DNA of 64,000 nucleotides from the NCBI RefSeq assembly GCF_022664435.1, contig NZ_JAKREU010000010.1, positions 1-64,000 of the forward strand, written 5' to 3'. The DNA is from Sphingomonas panni (GTDB taxonomy: Bacteria > Pseudomonadota > Alphaproteobacteria > Sphingomonadales > Sphingomonadaceae). This document shows, one piece after another, positions 1 to 8,955 of this stretch; position 1 is the stretch's first letter, and every line of letters starts with the position of its first letter. A program made the position numbers and the translations under genes. Below the pieces are notes generated by a model, which worked only from the letters and a program-made list of their open reading frames with translations, did no database searches and was not told the origin of the DNA.

Positions 1-222
1 CGCAACATCGAACCCGTCATCCCCGGCCGCTCAAACCGGCGGGTCAAGATCGAGCATGACCGGTCGCTCTACAAGCAACGAAACCGCATCGAGCGCATGT
101 TCGGCCACCTCAAGATCAACCGCGCCAGAGCCACACGTTACGACCAGCTGGCCAGCAGCTTCCTCGGCATGGTCCACCTCGCCACCGCAAGATACTGGCT
201 CAAATTTGTCCACGCCGCCTAG
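1..222 (+). CDS. IS5-family transposase, 3' end only (cut by window edge)
   Basis: The window opens inside a frame that is open from base 1 to a TAG at 220-222 (74 codons). The peptide contains RNRIERMFGHLK followed by RATRYDQLASSFLG, which is the region around the last acidic residue (the E of the DDE triad) and the C-terminus of IS5-type (IS427-like) transposases. No stop or frameshift is seen in this part, so the gene could be intact upstream; the first two catalytic Asp residues lie outside the window. It would act as a DNA-cutting and joining enzyme of an insertion sequence. The family call rests on motif recall; the exact IS name is unknown. Confidence 0.75.
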   Translation, partial: RNIEPVIPGRSNRRVKIEHDRSLYKQRNRIERMFGHLKINRARATRYDQLASSFLGMVHLATARYWLKFVHAA

Positions 223-673
223 TGACCTCTACCAGTGAATGAACTCGTCGGACCGTCGCCTTATCTGGTTACGCCAGCGATGCTTGGTGCAGTCGTCATG
301 CCCAGTGAGTGCGCCCAGCATCGCCCAGCGACGGTAGTAACGGAACACGTAGCTCCGCCTATCATGTTCGTCCGACAGGCGTCGCTACGGCGTACCTGTC
401 TGCGGAGTCCAGATTATGCCGCCGAAGAACTGCCGATGGTCATCCGCGAGACGACCGCTACCTCTGCGCTGGATCAGCAGCAGCGGCCCGATCAGAAACC
501 ATTCCCTATCCGGCAAACCGATCCGCTGTTCAAAGCTGGCTTTAGTAACAGTTCTGAGTTAGCGGAAAGTCAGGCGGTCAAGCCTCGCCCCGATGCCCAG
601 GTTGGAAGCACGTTAGAGTTGTCAAAGCAACGGTGTAAACAGGGAGTTCCGCAGAGTTTGGGCAGTATCAGCT
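223..673. other. gene-free stretch between two transposase remnants
   Basis: Reading frames exist here but none shows a recognisable domain, a good Shine-Dalgarno sequence or convincing codon use. Lying between an IS5-type 3' end and a decayed IS5-type gene, it is probably debris of past insertions. No clear terminal inverted repeats were identified by eye. Confidence 0.4.
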
Positions 674-1410
674 ATGGCACGGCATTTGTCTTGGCTATCT
701 GACGAAACATGGGCAGCGATCGAGCCGCATCTCCCCTCATGGTCGCCCGGCAGGTTTCGCACCGATGACCGGACGTTGATCTCGGGCATTCTGCATGTCC
801 TAAAGACAGGCTGCCGGTGACGTGATGCTCCAGTGACCTGTGGCCCGCCGACCACCGTCTACAATCGCCATACCTGATCGGCGTTGCGCGAAATGTGGCA
901 GTGGTTGTTCAAGAAGATCGCCGGTTTTGGACGAATTGTCGATCGGCAGCAAGCATGTGAAGGCGCACTGCTCGGCAACAGGCCGAAAAGGACGAGTAGT
1001 AAACGAACGATTGGTGGCTCGCGTGGAAGCCAGACCTACAAGGCCCGTTGCCTCGCTAAGTACAGCGTCTGACTGGTCGCCCTTGCCCTGATACCCGCTA
1101 ACGTCGTCGAAATCTGCATGGCCGTTCCACTGCTGAGCGTCGCCAAGTCGGTTCGCTGTCTCGTCGCCGACCAAACCTATTGCGCCGACAGTCTGCGCAA
1201 CCGGCGGGCTGACCGACGCGTAAAGGCCGGGTCCCATCTACTCCTGCGCACGGTACGGATTGGCCGCTTAACAAGTGTGTTGACCGCCGCAGGAACGTCG
1301 TTGAGCGGCTATTTTGTCAGATCAAAAACTGGCGGCGCATTGCCACCGAGTAGGACCGTCACGCCGGCAAGTACCTTGCAGCCATTGCTCTATGGCCACC
1401 GTCACCGAGC
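674..1410 (+). pseudogene. decayed IS5-family transposase
   Basis: Starting at ATG 674 the frame reads MARHLSWLSDETWAAIEPHL, then DDRTLISGILHVLKTGCR, the N-terminal signature of IS5-type transposases, and hits a TGA near 818. Homology continues past further stops near 875 and 1070: TTVYNR, then KHVKAHCSATGRKG in another frame near 950-990, then LIPANVVE and VADQTYCADSLRN around 1090-1200. It ends in a third frame with RRNVVERLFCQIKNWRRI (about 1285-1340), again interrupted by a stop. At least three nonsense changes and two or more frame changes show that it is dead. It belongs to a different subgroup from the remnant at the window start. Confidence 0.8.
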
Positions 1411-1901
1411 GGCCAAAATGAGCCGCCAACTTCGCGTCAGACCGCACCATTAGATGCGGCAACCAAACATCTGAGTGCACCGATGCGGCGCAGGGCGGGT
1501 TAGGTGCAGAATTGAAGGCTGTGCCGCCCAGAAGCAGTCGTCGAGCGGCAGGAGCATGTGCCGGCGGAACGCCCAACCGTCGCCTCCTTCGTGTCATACA
1601 AGGTTGTTGCAGTAGCGGTCTTCACGCCCTCGACGGTTGCCGGATTGCGCCTTCCCACGACCGTCTTCGGCTCAATGTCGGGTTCACGGCTCAGCTTCGC
1701 GAGCGAGACTTGCGATCGCTTGACGGATGCTGGGACGGCGTATGTGGTCGTGGGGCGTCCGCGACGTACATGCCCCTATGCTTCCCGCCTTTCGAACGAA
1801 AGCATCGTACCGCCAAGCCTTGGGATTAAACAGCGGAACGCTCCAACGATTGATCCGGTGCCTTCGTCAACGGACTCCGTGCACTGGTCGTGATCGGTCG
1901 T
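1411..1901. other. gene-free stretch
   Basis: Nothing supportable was found: short frames without recognisable domains. It lies between the decayed transposase and the terminator of the glycosidase gene, and may be eroded IS or other relic DNA. Confidence 0.35.
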
Positions 1902-1935
1902 GGGCCGGTACGTTCCGAAATGAACGTACCGGCCC
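1902..1935 (-). terminator. hairpin terminator of the GH3 gene
   Basis: GGGCCGGTACGTT at 1902-1914 and AACGTACCGGCCC at 1923-1935 form a perfect 13-bp stem with an 8-nt loop, 22 bp beyond the stop codon of the minus-strand glycosidase. There is no good T-run on that strand, so it may be a weak intrinsic terminator or an mRNA 3'-end stabiliser. Confidence 0.6.
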
Positions 1936-1957
1936 GAACCACTCTTTGATCCAGCGA

Positions 1958-4366
1958 TTAACGAACGGTCAGCGTAGCGGTTTTCAACCGGGTGGAACTG
2001 TTGCCGGTGCTGATGGTGAATGTACCGGGTTCGACAACATGTTTCATGTCGACGTTCCAGAAGGCGAGGTCGTTCGGTTTGAGGTCGAAGGTCACCGTCC
2101 GGCGTTCGCCGGGGCGTAGCGTCACGCGCTGGAAATGCTTCAGTTCCAGCACCGGGCGCGTCACGGTCGCCTCGTCGTCATGGACATAGAGCTGGACGAC
2201 CTCATCCCCGGCCCGCCGGCCGGTATTGGTGACGTCGACCGACACGCGCACCGTTTCGTCCCGGCCGATCGTCCCCTTGGCAAGGCGCGGCGCACCGAGG
2301 TCGAAGCTGGTGTAGGACAGGCCATATCCGAACGGATAGAGCGGGGCGGTGCTGTCGAAGAGATAGCCGCGCCGCGACGTCGGCTTGTGGTTGTAGAAGA
2401 TCGGCAACTGGCCCTCGCTGCGCGGGACCGATACCGGCAGCTTGCCGCCCGGATTGGCGCGTCCCAGCACGACATCGGCGACGGCATGGCCGGTTTCCTG
2501 CCCCAGATACCAGCCTTCGAGGATCGCCGGCGCGCTCGCGTCGAGGTAGGTCGCCGCCAGCGGGCCGCCGTTCAGCAGGACGACGACCACCGGCTTGCCG
2601 GTCGCGAACAGGCGGCGGGCGAGTTCGTTCTGTTCGCCGATCAGGTCGAGTTTCTGCCGGTCGCCCAGATGCTGGTCGGCCCAGGCTTCGCGGCTGAGCT
2701 GTTCGTTCTGGCCCAGCACGAGCAGGATCGTGTCGGCCTGTGCCGCCTTGGCCACCGCTTCCTCGATCAGCGGGGCATTCTCGGCCGGCGGGACCAGTTC
2801 CACTTTGTCGGCGGCCCATTGCCGGCTGCGGGTGAGGCGCACGCCCTCCGCATAATCGACCGAGAAGCGACCCTGGGCTGCCTGCTGCATCCCCTCCAGC
2901 ACGCTGACGACATGCTTGGGTACGTCGGAATAGCCGCCGATCGGGGTGTCGCGGGCATGGGTGCCGACGACCAGCATCCGGCCGACCTTGGCCGGGTCGA
3001 GCGGCAGCAGATTGTTCTGGTTCTTGAGCAGCACCATCGACCGCACCGCGGCTTCGCGAGCCAGCGCGATCGCGTCCGGGGTCGCGGTCTTGGCCTCCGC
3101 CGTGGCGGCGTCGGCATAGGGGTTTTCGAACAGCCCCATCTGGAACTTCATGGTCAGGATGCGCCGGACCGCATTGTCGACCTTTGCAATCGGCACCTGT
3201 CCCGACTTGACCATCTGGGCCAGCGTCGACCAGCCCTCCGCATCGGGCAGTTCCATGTCGACCCCGGCATCCAATGCACGGCGCCCGGCGGCGGCCATGT
3301 CGGTGCCGTACATTTTGTGGCGGGTATTCAGTTCCTTGATCGCGAAATAGTCGCTGACCACCGAGCCTTTATAGCCCCATTCACGGCGCAAAACGTCGTC
3401 GAGCAGCCATTTGTTCGCATGGCTGGGGATGCCGTCGATCTCGTTATACGACGCCATCACCGCCTGTACCGGCAGTTCGGTGACCGCGCGCTGGAACGGC
3501 GGGAAGAAATTCTCGCGCAGGGTGCGTTCGGAAATGTTGGCGGGGCCGACATTGGTCCCGTTTTCGGGCTGGCCGTGGCCGGTCATGTGCTTGAGCGTCA
3601 CCATGACCTTGTCCGGCTTCAGCGGCAGGGTCGTGCCCTGGAACCCGCGAATGGCGGCAAGGCCCATTTCGCCGACCAGATAAGGGTCCTCGCCGTAAGT
3701 TTCCTCGATCCGGCCCCAGCGCGGATCGCGGGCGACGTCGACCACCGGTGCCAGCGCCAGGTTCGCGCCGCGCGCGCGCATTTCGCGCGCCGCCACGCCG
3801 AAGACACGCTCGACCAGAGCCGGGTCCCAGCTGGAGGCCAGGGCGATCGATTGCGGAAAGCTGGTCGCACCGCGCGCGACATAGCCATGCAGTGCTTCCT
3901 CGTGCATGATCATCGGGATACCGAGCCGGGTCTGTTCGACCGCCCAGCGCTGGGCCGCGTTGATATAGTCGGCGGTTTCCCGCGCGGTGCGGTTCACCGC
4001 GTCGGCGGCAACGCCGGCGGCGTTGTTGCTGGCGGTCACACCACGCTTGTCGGACGGGCGGGTGATCTGACCCAGGCCGTTGGGGAAGGTGCGTGACGCC
4101 TTGGCCGCCGAGAAATTGCCTTGCGCGTCCTGAATGTCGCCCTTCTTTTCCCAGATGCCGATCATCTGGGCGACCTTTTCCTCCAGCGTCATGCGACGTA
4201 GCAGATCCTCGACGCGAGCCGACACCGGCTGCGTCGCGTCCTTGTAGAGCATCTTTTCGGCGGCGGCCGGACGCGCGGGGCGGTTCTGTGCGACGACGGT
4301 GCCGGTGGCGGCGGTCGCCAGCAGACAGGCGAGCGCAAGGCGAACGGGCTTCGGCGACAGGATCAC
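1958..4366 (-). CDS. secreted glycoside hydrolase family 3 (beta-xylosidase/beta-glucosidase)
   Basis: About 802 residues. Family GH3 enzymes are retaining exo-glycosidases that release a terminal beta-linked sugar. The N-terminus (ILSPKPVRLALACLLATAAT to VVAQ) is a signal peptide, so the enzyme is periplasmic or outside. The TIM-barrel domain carries KHMTGHG and the nucleophile Asp in VVSDYF (about residue 339). The alpha/beta sandwich follows, then PFGYGLSYTSF and a C-terminal fibronectin-III-like domain. The GTG at 4366 is chosen because GGGAGAGAG stands just before it and the signal peptide starts there; an in-frame ATG at 4408 is an alternative. It is divergent from a LacI-type regulator and next to xylose genes, so xylo-oligosaccharide cleavage is the inferred role; beta-glucosidase activity cannot be excluded. 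Confidence 0.9.
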   Translation of the reverse strand: MILSPKPVRLALACLLATAATGTVVAQNRPARPAAAEKMLYKDATQPVSARVEDLLRRMTLEEKVAQMIGIWEKKGDIQDAQGNFSAAKASRTFPNGLGQITRPSDKRGVTASNNAAGVAADAVNRTARETADYINAAQRWAVEQTRLGIPMIMHEEALHGYVARGATSFPQSIALASSWDPALVERVFGVAAREMRARGANLALAPVVDVARDPRWGRIEETYGEDPYLVGEMGLAAIRGFQGTTLPLKPDKVMVTLKHMTGHGQPENGTNVGPANISERTLRENFFPPFQRAVTELPVQAVMASYNEIDGIPSHANKWLLDDVLRREWGYKGSVVSDYFAIKELNTRHKMYGTDMAAAGRRALDAGVDMELPDAEGWSTLAQMVKSGQVPIAKVDNAVRRILTMKFQMGLFENPYADAATAEAKTATPDAIALAREAAVRSMVLLKNQNNLLPLDPAKVGRMLVVGTHARDTPIGGYSDVPKHVVSVLEGMQQAAQGRFSVDYAEGVRLTRSRQWAADKVELVPPAENAPLIEEAVAKAAQADTILLVLGQNEQLSREAWADQHLGDRQKLDLIGEQNELARRLFATGKPVVVVLLNGGPLAATYLDASAPAILEGWYLGQETGHAVADVVLGRANPGGKLPVSVPRSEGQLPIFYNHKPTSRRGYLFDSTAPLYPFGYGLSYTSFDLGAPRLAKGTIGRDETVRVSVDVTNTGRRAGDEVVQLYVHDDEATVTRPVLELKHFQRVTLRPGERRTVTFDLKPNDLAFWNVDMKHVVEPGTFTISTGNSSTRLKTATLTVR

Positions 4367-4414
4367 GATCTCTCTCCCACGACATTCGGCGTCCGGCGCG
4401 GCCGTCACCGTATT

Positions 4415-4428
4415 TGGTAGCGCTATCA
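4415..4428. promoter_or_regulatory. LacI-type operator (xyl-like)
   Basis: TGGTAGCGCTATCA is a near-perfect palindrome centred on CG, the form bound by LacI-family repressors. It lies 48 bp upstream of the GH3 GTG and between the two divergent genes. On the minus strand it reads TGATAGCGCTACCA, which resembles the operator I remember from the Caulobacter xylose promoter. The regulator at 4525-5580 is the natural candidate to bind it. Confidence 0.6.
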
Positions 4429-4524
4429 GCTATCGGGCCGGTCGCAATGCGTCAACCGATCGTCGCGATTTGCAATCGGGACGGACGCGCAATACTCAGC
4501 ATTGCGAAGGAGCATTCTGTTTAC

Positions 4525-5580
4525 ATGGAAAAACCCAGTCGGCGCAGCGGGGGCAGCGTCACCATTCAGGATGTTGCCCGTGCCGCCGGCGTATCGGCGA
4601 TGACCGTATCCCGAGTCGTGAATGGTGGCACCAATGTTCGCCAGTCGACGCGCGAGGCGGTGGCGGCGGCGATCGCGCAGCTGAACTATTCGCCCAACAG
4701 TGCCGCGCGCAGTCTGGCGGCGGGAGAGGCGGCGCAGATCGGGCTGCTCTATGCCAACCCGTCCATGGCCTATTTGTCGCATTTTCTGATTGGTGCGCTG
4801 GAGGGCGCGCGCAAGGTCGGCTGCCATCTGGTGCTGGAACCATGCGACGGGGACAGCGACGAAGCGCAAGCCGAAGGGGCAAGGCGCTTTGCGTCGACGC
4901 CGGTGCAGGGTGTTATCCTGCCGCCGCCGCTGTCCGACGCGCGGCTGGTGCAGGATGAGTTGGACGCCGCAGGCACGCCGTCGGTGGCGGTTGCGGTCGG
5001 CATGGCACTGCCGGGGCGGGATTCGGTGCGGATCGATGATTTCGCGGCGGCCAGGGCTATGACCCGGCATCTGATCGATTTTGGCCATCGGCGGATCGGT
5101 TTCGTACGCGGCAACCCCAATAACGGGGCGAGCGGCGAGCGGTGGCGCGGTTTCGTCGCGGCGATCGAAGAAGCCGGGCTGGACGTGGCCGACATGCCGG
5201 TCGAACAGGGGCTGTTCACCTATCGTTCGGGCATCGACGCGGCCGAAGGGCTGATCGACCGGACCGACCGGCCGACCGCGATCTTTGCGAGCAACGACGA
5301 CATGGCCGCGGCGGCGATCAACGTGGCGCATCGTCGCGGGCTGCACGTGCCGCAGGATCTCAGCATCGTTGGCTTCGACGACACGTCGCTGGCGACGACG
5401 ACCTGGCCGGAGATTACCACGATCCGGCAACCGATCGCTGCGATGGCCGAGGCGGCGGTCGAGATGCTCCTGACCCGGATTCGCGACCGCCGTACCGGCA
5501 CCGGTGAGGATGCGGGCGAGGACCGGGTGCTGGAGCATGAACTGGTCGTACGCGAATCGTCGGGGCCTGCGCCGCGCTGA
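4525..5580 (+). CDS. LacI-family transcriptional regulator, XylR-like
   Basis: 351 residues. The N-terminal helix-turn-helix is typical of LacI repressors: TIQDVARAAGVSAMTVSRVV, then a hinge with LNYSPNSAARSLA. The rest is a periplasmic-binding-protein-like sugar sensor ending in SIVGFDDTSLATTTWPEI and TTIRQP. The start at ATG 4525 is supported by AAGGAG at 4506-4511 and by the position of the helix-turn-helix; longer upstream frames are unlikely to be translated. The gene is divergent from the GH3 glycosidase and is followed by a sugar porter and the xylose oxidation genes. It is therefore probably the xylose-responsive repressor of both units, acting at the operators near 4415 and 5645. The ligand is inferred, not seen. 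Confidence 0.88.
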   Translation: MEKPSRRSGGSVTIQDVARAAGVSAMTVSRVVNGGTNVRQSTREAVAAAIAQLNYSPNSAARSLAAGEAAQIGLLYANPSMAYLSHFLIGALEGARKVGCHLVLEPCDGDSDEAQAEGARRFASTPVQGVILPPPLSDARLVQDELDAAGTPSVAVAVGMALPGRDSVRIDDFAAARAMTRHLIDFGHRRIGFVRGNPNNGASGERWRGFVAAIEEAGLDVADMPVEQGLFTYRSGIDAAEGLIDRTDRPTAIFASNDDMAAAAINVAHRRGLHVPQDLSIVGFDDTSLATTTWPEITTIRQPIAAMAEAAVEMLLTRIRDRRTGTGEDAGEDRVLEHELVVRESSGPAPR

Positions 5581-5605
5581 AGGATCTTCCTTAATTCTGC
5601 GCTCG

Positions 5606-5633
5606 TTGCAGGCGGCGCTTGCAATTATATTAG
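5606..5633 (+). promoter_or_regulatory. candidate sigma-70 promoter of the sugar porter
   Basis: TTGCAG (5606-5611) and TATTAG (5628-5633) are 16 bp apart in an AT-rich patch unusual for this GC-rich DNA. A transcription start near 5640 would fall just before the LacI-type operator at 5645. It is a by-eye prediction. Confidence 0.4.
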
Positions 5634-5644
5634 TTATTCGCCAC

Positions 5645-5658
5645 CGTTACCGCTAACA
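5645..5658. promoter_or_regulatory. second LacI-type operator before the sugar porter
   Basis: CGTTACCGCTAACA contains GTTA and TAAC arms around a central CG. It is a weaker palindrome than the one at 4415 but of the same class. Placed around the expected transcription start of the porter gene, it could let the XylR-like protein repress the porter. Confidence 0.45.
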
Positions 5659-5697
5659 CGCCGGCCTGTCCGGCAGTGAACCTGGGAGTGGATGGGG

Positions 5698-7107
5698 ATG
5701 ATAGAGGCGAGCGGGGAGCGCGTGAATATCGCGCTTGTCATCGCCATCGTCGCGGTGGCGACGATCGGCGGTTTGCTGTTCGGATATGACAGCGGTGCGG
5801 TGAACGGAACGCAGGAAGGGCTGAAGTCCGCCTTCGGTCTCAGCGAGGCGGGGCTGGGCTTCACCGTCGGTTCGCTGTTGATCGGCTGTTTCGTCGGTGC
5901 GTTCCTGGCCGGCAGGCTGGCCGATGCGATGGGCCGTCGCAAGGTGATGATGCTGGCTGCGGTCCTGTTCCTGATCGGCGCGCTGATCCAGGGTTTCAGC
6001 CATGTGCAGATGCTGTTCGTCGTCGCCCGCTTCATGGGCGGCATGGCGGTCGGCGCGGCGTCGGTGCTGTCGCCCGCCTATATCTCTGAAGTTGCCCCTG
6101 CCAACATTCGCGGGCGGATGACGACCATCCAGCAGATCATGATCATCACCGGCCTGACCGCGGCGTTCGTCGTGAACTATTACCTCGCCGCCGCCGCCGG
6201 TGCCTCCACCTCGATCTGGTGGGGCGGTTATGAGGCGTGGCGCTGGATGTACTGGATGCAGGCCATTCCGGCCGCCGTGTTCCTCGTCGCGTTGCTCTTC
6301 ATCCCGGAAAGTCCGCGCTATCTGGTGCAGAAGGGGCGGCTGGACGAGGCCCGCATCGTGCTGACCCGGTTGTTCGGCCCGGCCGCTGCCGCGGTCAAGA
6401 TCCGCGATATCGAGGCGTCGTTCAGCAAGGATCACCGTCCGGCGCTGCGCGACATTCTCGACCCTGTGAAGGGCGGCATCCGTCCGATCGTATGGGCGGG
6501 TCTCGTGCTGGCGGTGTTCCAGCAGCTGGTCGGCATCAACGTCATCTTCTATTATGGCGCGACGCTGTGGCAGCTGGCTGGCTTTACCGAAGACCAGTCG
6601 CTGCAGATCAACATCCTGTCGGGTGTGGTGTCGATCGCGGCGTGTTTCGTGACCATCGCGCTGGTCGACAAGATCGGGCGCAAGCCGCTGCTGCTGATCG
6701 GTTCGGCCGGCATGGCGGTGACGCTGTGGGCGCTGGTCTACTGCTTCCACAACGGCACGCTGGATGCGGCGGGCAAGCTGCAGCTGTCGGCCGAGCTCGG
6801 CACGCTCGCGCTGTGGGCGGCCAATCTGTACGTCGTGTTCTTCAACGTCAGCTGGGGCCCGATCATGTGGGTCATGCTGGGGGAGATGTTCCCGAACCAG
6901 ATGCGCGGATCGGCGCTGGCCATCTGCGGCTTTGCCCAGTGGTTCGCCAATTATCTGATCGCGCAGAGCTTCCCGGTGATGGCCGCCGGCCTCGGGCTGA
7001 CGATCACCTACAGCTTCTATGGCGCCTGTGCCGTCATCAGCTTCTTCCTCGTCCAGAAGTTCATTCATGAGACGAAGGGCAAGGAGCTGGAGGACATGCA
7101 GGGCTGA
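5698..7107 (+). CDS. MFS sugar porter (proton-coupled, XylE/GalP type)
   Basis: About 469 residues with twelve predicted membrane helices. The signatures of the sugar porter family are all present: GGLLFGYDSGAVNGTQ in helix 1, GRLADAMGRRK after helix 2, PESPRYLVQKGR before the central loop, QQLVGINVIFYYG in helix 7, DKIGRKPLL after helix 8 and a C-terminal ETKGKELEDM. Such proteins bring hexoses or pentoses across the inner membrane with a proton. The ATG at 5698 has GGGAG about 9 nt upstream; the ATG at 5692 in the same frame is too close to it. Between a XylR-like regulator and xylose dehydrogenation genes, xylose is the likely substrate; glucose or arabinose remain possible. Confidence 0.9.
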   Translation: MIEASGERVNIALVIAIVAVATIGGLLFGYDSGAVNGTQEGLKSAFGLSEAGLGFTVGSLLIGCFVGAFLAGRLADAMGRRKVMMLAAVLFLIGALIQGFSHVQMLFVVARFMGGMAVGAASVLSPAYISEVAPANIRGRMTTIQQIMIITGLTAAFVVNYYLAAAAGASTSIWWGGYEAWRWMYWMQAIPAAVFLVALLFIPESPRYLVQKGRLDEARIVLTRLFGPAAAAVKIRDIEASFSKDHRPALRDILDPVKGGIRPIVWAGLVLAVFQQLVGINVIFYYGATLWQLAGFTEDQSLQINILSGVVSIAACFVTIALVDKIGRKPLLLIGSAGMAVTLWALVYCFHNGTLDAAGKLQLSAELGTLALWAANLYVVFFNVSWGPIMWVMLGEMFPNQMRGSALAICGFAQWFANYLIAQSFPVMAAGLGLTITYSFYGACAVISFFLVQKFIHETKGKELEDMQG

Positions 7108-7114
7108 CCTTCCA

Positions 7115-7150
7115 CCCCGCCCGTATTGCTACGGGCGGGGGTTTTCTTTC
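7115..7150 (+). terminator. intrinsic terminator after the sugar porter
   Basis: CCCCGCCCGTA (7115-7125), loop TTGC, TACGGGCGGGG (7130-7140), then GTTTTCTTTC. An 11-bp perfect GC-rich stem with a T-rich tail is a textbook Rho-independent terminator. It ends the porter transcript only 8 bp after its stop and separates it from xylD, so xylD either needs its own promoter or is reached by read-through. Confidence 0.88.
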
Positions 7151-7166
7151 TGACCGAGTGGACAAG

Positions 7167-8945
7167 ATGACCCGCACTCCCGCCCGCCCGTTTCGTTCGC
7201 GCGAATGGTTCGCCGCGCCCGGCCGTCTCGACATGGCTGCGCTCTATCTCGAACGGTTCATGAATTACGGCATTACGCCCAAGGAACTGACCAGCGGGCG
7301 GCCGATCATCGGCATCGCCCAGTCGGGATCGGATCTGACGCCGTGCAACCGTATCCATCTGGAAACGGTCAAGCGGGTGAAGGCGGGGATCGAAGCGGCG
7401 GGCGGCATTCCGATGGAATTTCCGACCCATCCGATCTTCGAGAATTGCCGTCGCCCGACCGCGGCGATCGATCGAAATCTCGCCTATCTCGGGCTGGTCG
7501 AAATCCTGAACGGCTATCCGATCGATGCCGTGGTGCTGACCACCGGCTGCGACAAGACCACGCCGTCGGCGATCATGGCGGCATCGACGGTCGACATCCC
7601 GGCGATCGTCCTGTCGGGCGGGCCGATGTTGGATGGCTGGCATGACGGCGATCTGGTCGGGTCGGGCACGGTGATCTGGCGGTCGCGGCGCAAGCTGGCG
7701 GCGGGCGAGATTACCGAGGAAGAGTTTCTGGAGGCGGCGACCGCTTCGGCGCCGTCTGCCGGCCATTGCAACACCATGGGCACGGCTTCGACGATGAATG
7801 CCATAGCCGAAGGTCTGGGTATGTCGTTACCCGGCTGCGCGGCGATCCCGGCACCGTATCGCGAGCGGGGGCAGATCGCGTATGAGACGGGCCGGCGGAT
7901 CGTCGAGATGGCCTATGACGATCTGCGGCCTTCGAAGATTCTGACGCGCCAGTCGTTCCTGAATGCGATCGCGCTCATCACCGCGATCGGCGGGTCGTCG
8001 AACGCGCATCCGCATCTCCATGCAATGGCGCGCCATGCCGATATCGAGCTGCATCCGTCCGACTGGATGGAATTCGGCTATGACCTGCCGCTGCTGGTCG
8101 ATGTGCAGCCAGCGGGGCGGTTCCTGGGCGAACGCTTCCACCGGGCGGGCGGGGTGCCGGCGGTGCTGAGCGAATTGATCGCTGCGGGGAAGGTCGACGG
8201 CAGCGTCGCGACCGTCACCGGCAGGACGCTGGGCGAGAATGTCGCCAACCGGGTTGCGACCGATCGCGAGGTGATCCGGCCATACAATCAGCCGCTGAAG
8301 GAACAGGCAGGCTTCCTGGTCCTGTCGGGCAACCTGTTCGACGTGGCAATCATGAAGACCAGCGTGATCGGTCCCGATTTCCGCGCGCGCTATCTGTCGC
8401 AGCCGGGGAACGAGGGTTGCTTCGAGGGGCGGGCGATCGTGTTCGACGGGTCGGACGATTATCACCACCGCATCGACGATCCGGCGCTCGACATCGACGA
8501 GAATTGCATCCTCGTCATTCGCGGCGCGGGCGTGATCGGCTGGCCCGGATCGGCCGAGGTCACCAACATGCAGCCGCCGGCGTCCCTGCTCCAGCGCGGT
8601 ATCCAGAGCCTGCCGACGATCGGCGACGGGCGACAGTCGGGGACGTCGGACAGCCCGTCGATCCTCAACGCCTCGCCCGAAAGCGCGGTCGGTGGTGGGC
8701 TTGCGTGGCTGCGGACCGGCGACACGATCCGCATCGACCTGAACCATGGTCGCTGCGACATGCTGGTGAGCGACGACGAGATCGCACGCCGCAAGGGCGA
8801 GGGCATTCCGCCCGTGCCCGCCAGCCAGACGCCATGGGAAGAAATCTATCGCGAGAAGGTCGGCCAGCTGGGTGACGGCGGCGTCCTCGATCTCGCGCTC
8901 AAATATCGCCGGACGTCGGAAACGACGCCGCGCCACAATCACTAA
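7167..8945 (+). CDS. xylD: D-xylonate dehydratase (IlvD/Edd family)
   Basis: About 592 residues, the length of known pentonate dehydratases. It removes water from D-xylonate to give 2-keto-3-deoxy-D-xylonate in the cytoplasm. IlvD/Edd family marks are clear: the iron-sulfur cysteines in SDLTPCNRIH, TTGCDKTTPSAIMAA and GHCNTMGTASTMNA, and the C-terminal SGTSDSPSILNASPESA. The ATG at 7167 is preferred over the GTG at 7158 in the same frame because of a GAG 8 nt upstream, although the ribosome binding site is weak. The next gene begins 10 bp after its stop, and xylX, xylB and xylC follow on the same strand, which supports xylonate over gluconate or arabonate. The substrate is an inference from this context. 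Confidence 0.9.
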   Translation: MTRTPARPFRSREWFAAPGRLDMAALYLERFMNYGITPKELTSGRPIIGIAQSGSDLTPCNRIHLETVKRVKAGIEAAGGIPMEFPTHPIFENCRRPTAAIDRNLAYLGLVEILNGYPIDAVVLTTGCDKTTPSAIMAASTVDIPAIVLSGGPMLDGWHDGDLVGSGTVIWRSRRKLAAGEITEEEFLEAATASAPSAGHCNTMGTASTMNAIAEGLGMSLPGCAAIPAPYRERGQIAYETGRRIVEMAYDDLRPSKILTRQSFLNAIALITAIGGSSNAHPHLHAMARHADIELHPSDWMEFGYDLPLLVDVQPAGRFLGERFHRAGGVPAVLSELIAAGKVDGSVATVTGRTLGENVANRVATDREVIRPYNQPLKEQAGFLVLSGNLFDVAIMKTSVIGPDFRARYLSQPGNEGCFEGRAIVFDGSDDYHHRIDDPALDIDENCILVIRGAGVIGWPGSAEVTNMQPPASLLQRGIQSLPTIGDGRQSGTSDSPSILNASPESAVGGGLAWLRTGDTIRIDLNHGRCDMLVSDDEIARRKGEGIPPVPASQTPWEEIYREKVGQLGDGGVLDLALKYRRTSETTPRHNH

Positions 8946-8955
8946 GGGAAGCGAC

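Noticed and set aside
235-702. A 155-codon open frame downstream of the transposase end
   Set aside because: It has no recognisable domain or ribosome binding site, and its 3' end overlaps the decayed transposase; likely chance.
2135-4096. A 653-codon frame antisense to the GH3 gene
   Set aside because: Long antisense frames are expected in high-GC DNA; the peptide is Arg/Gly/His-rich with no domain, and the other strand encodes a clear GH3 enzyme.
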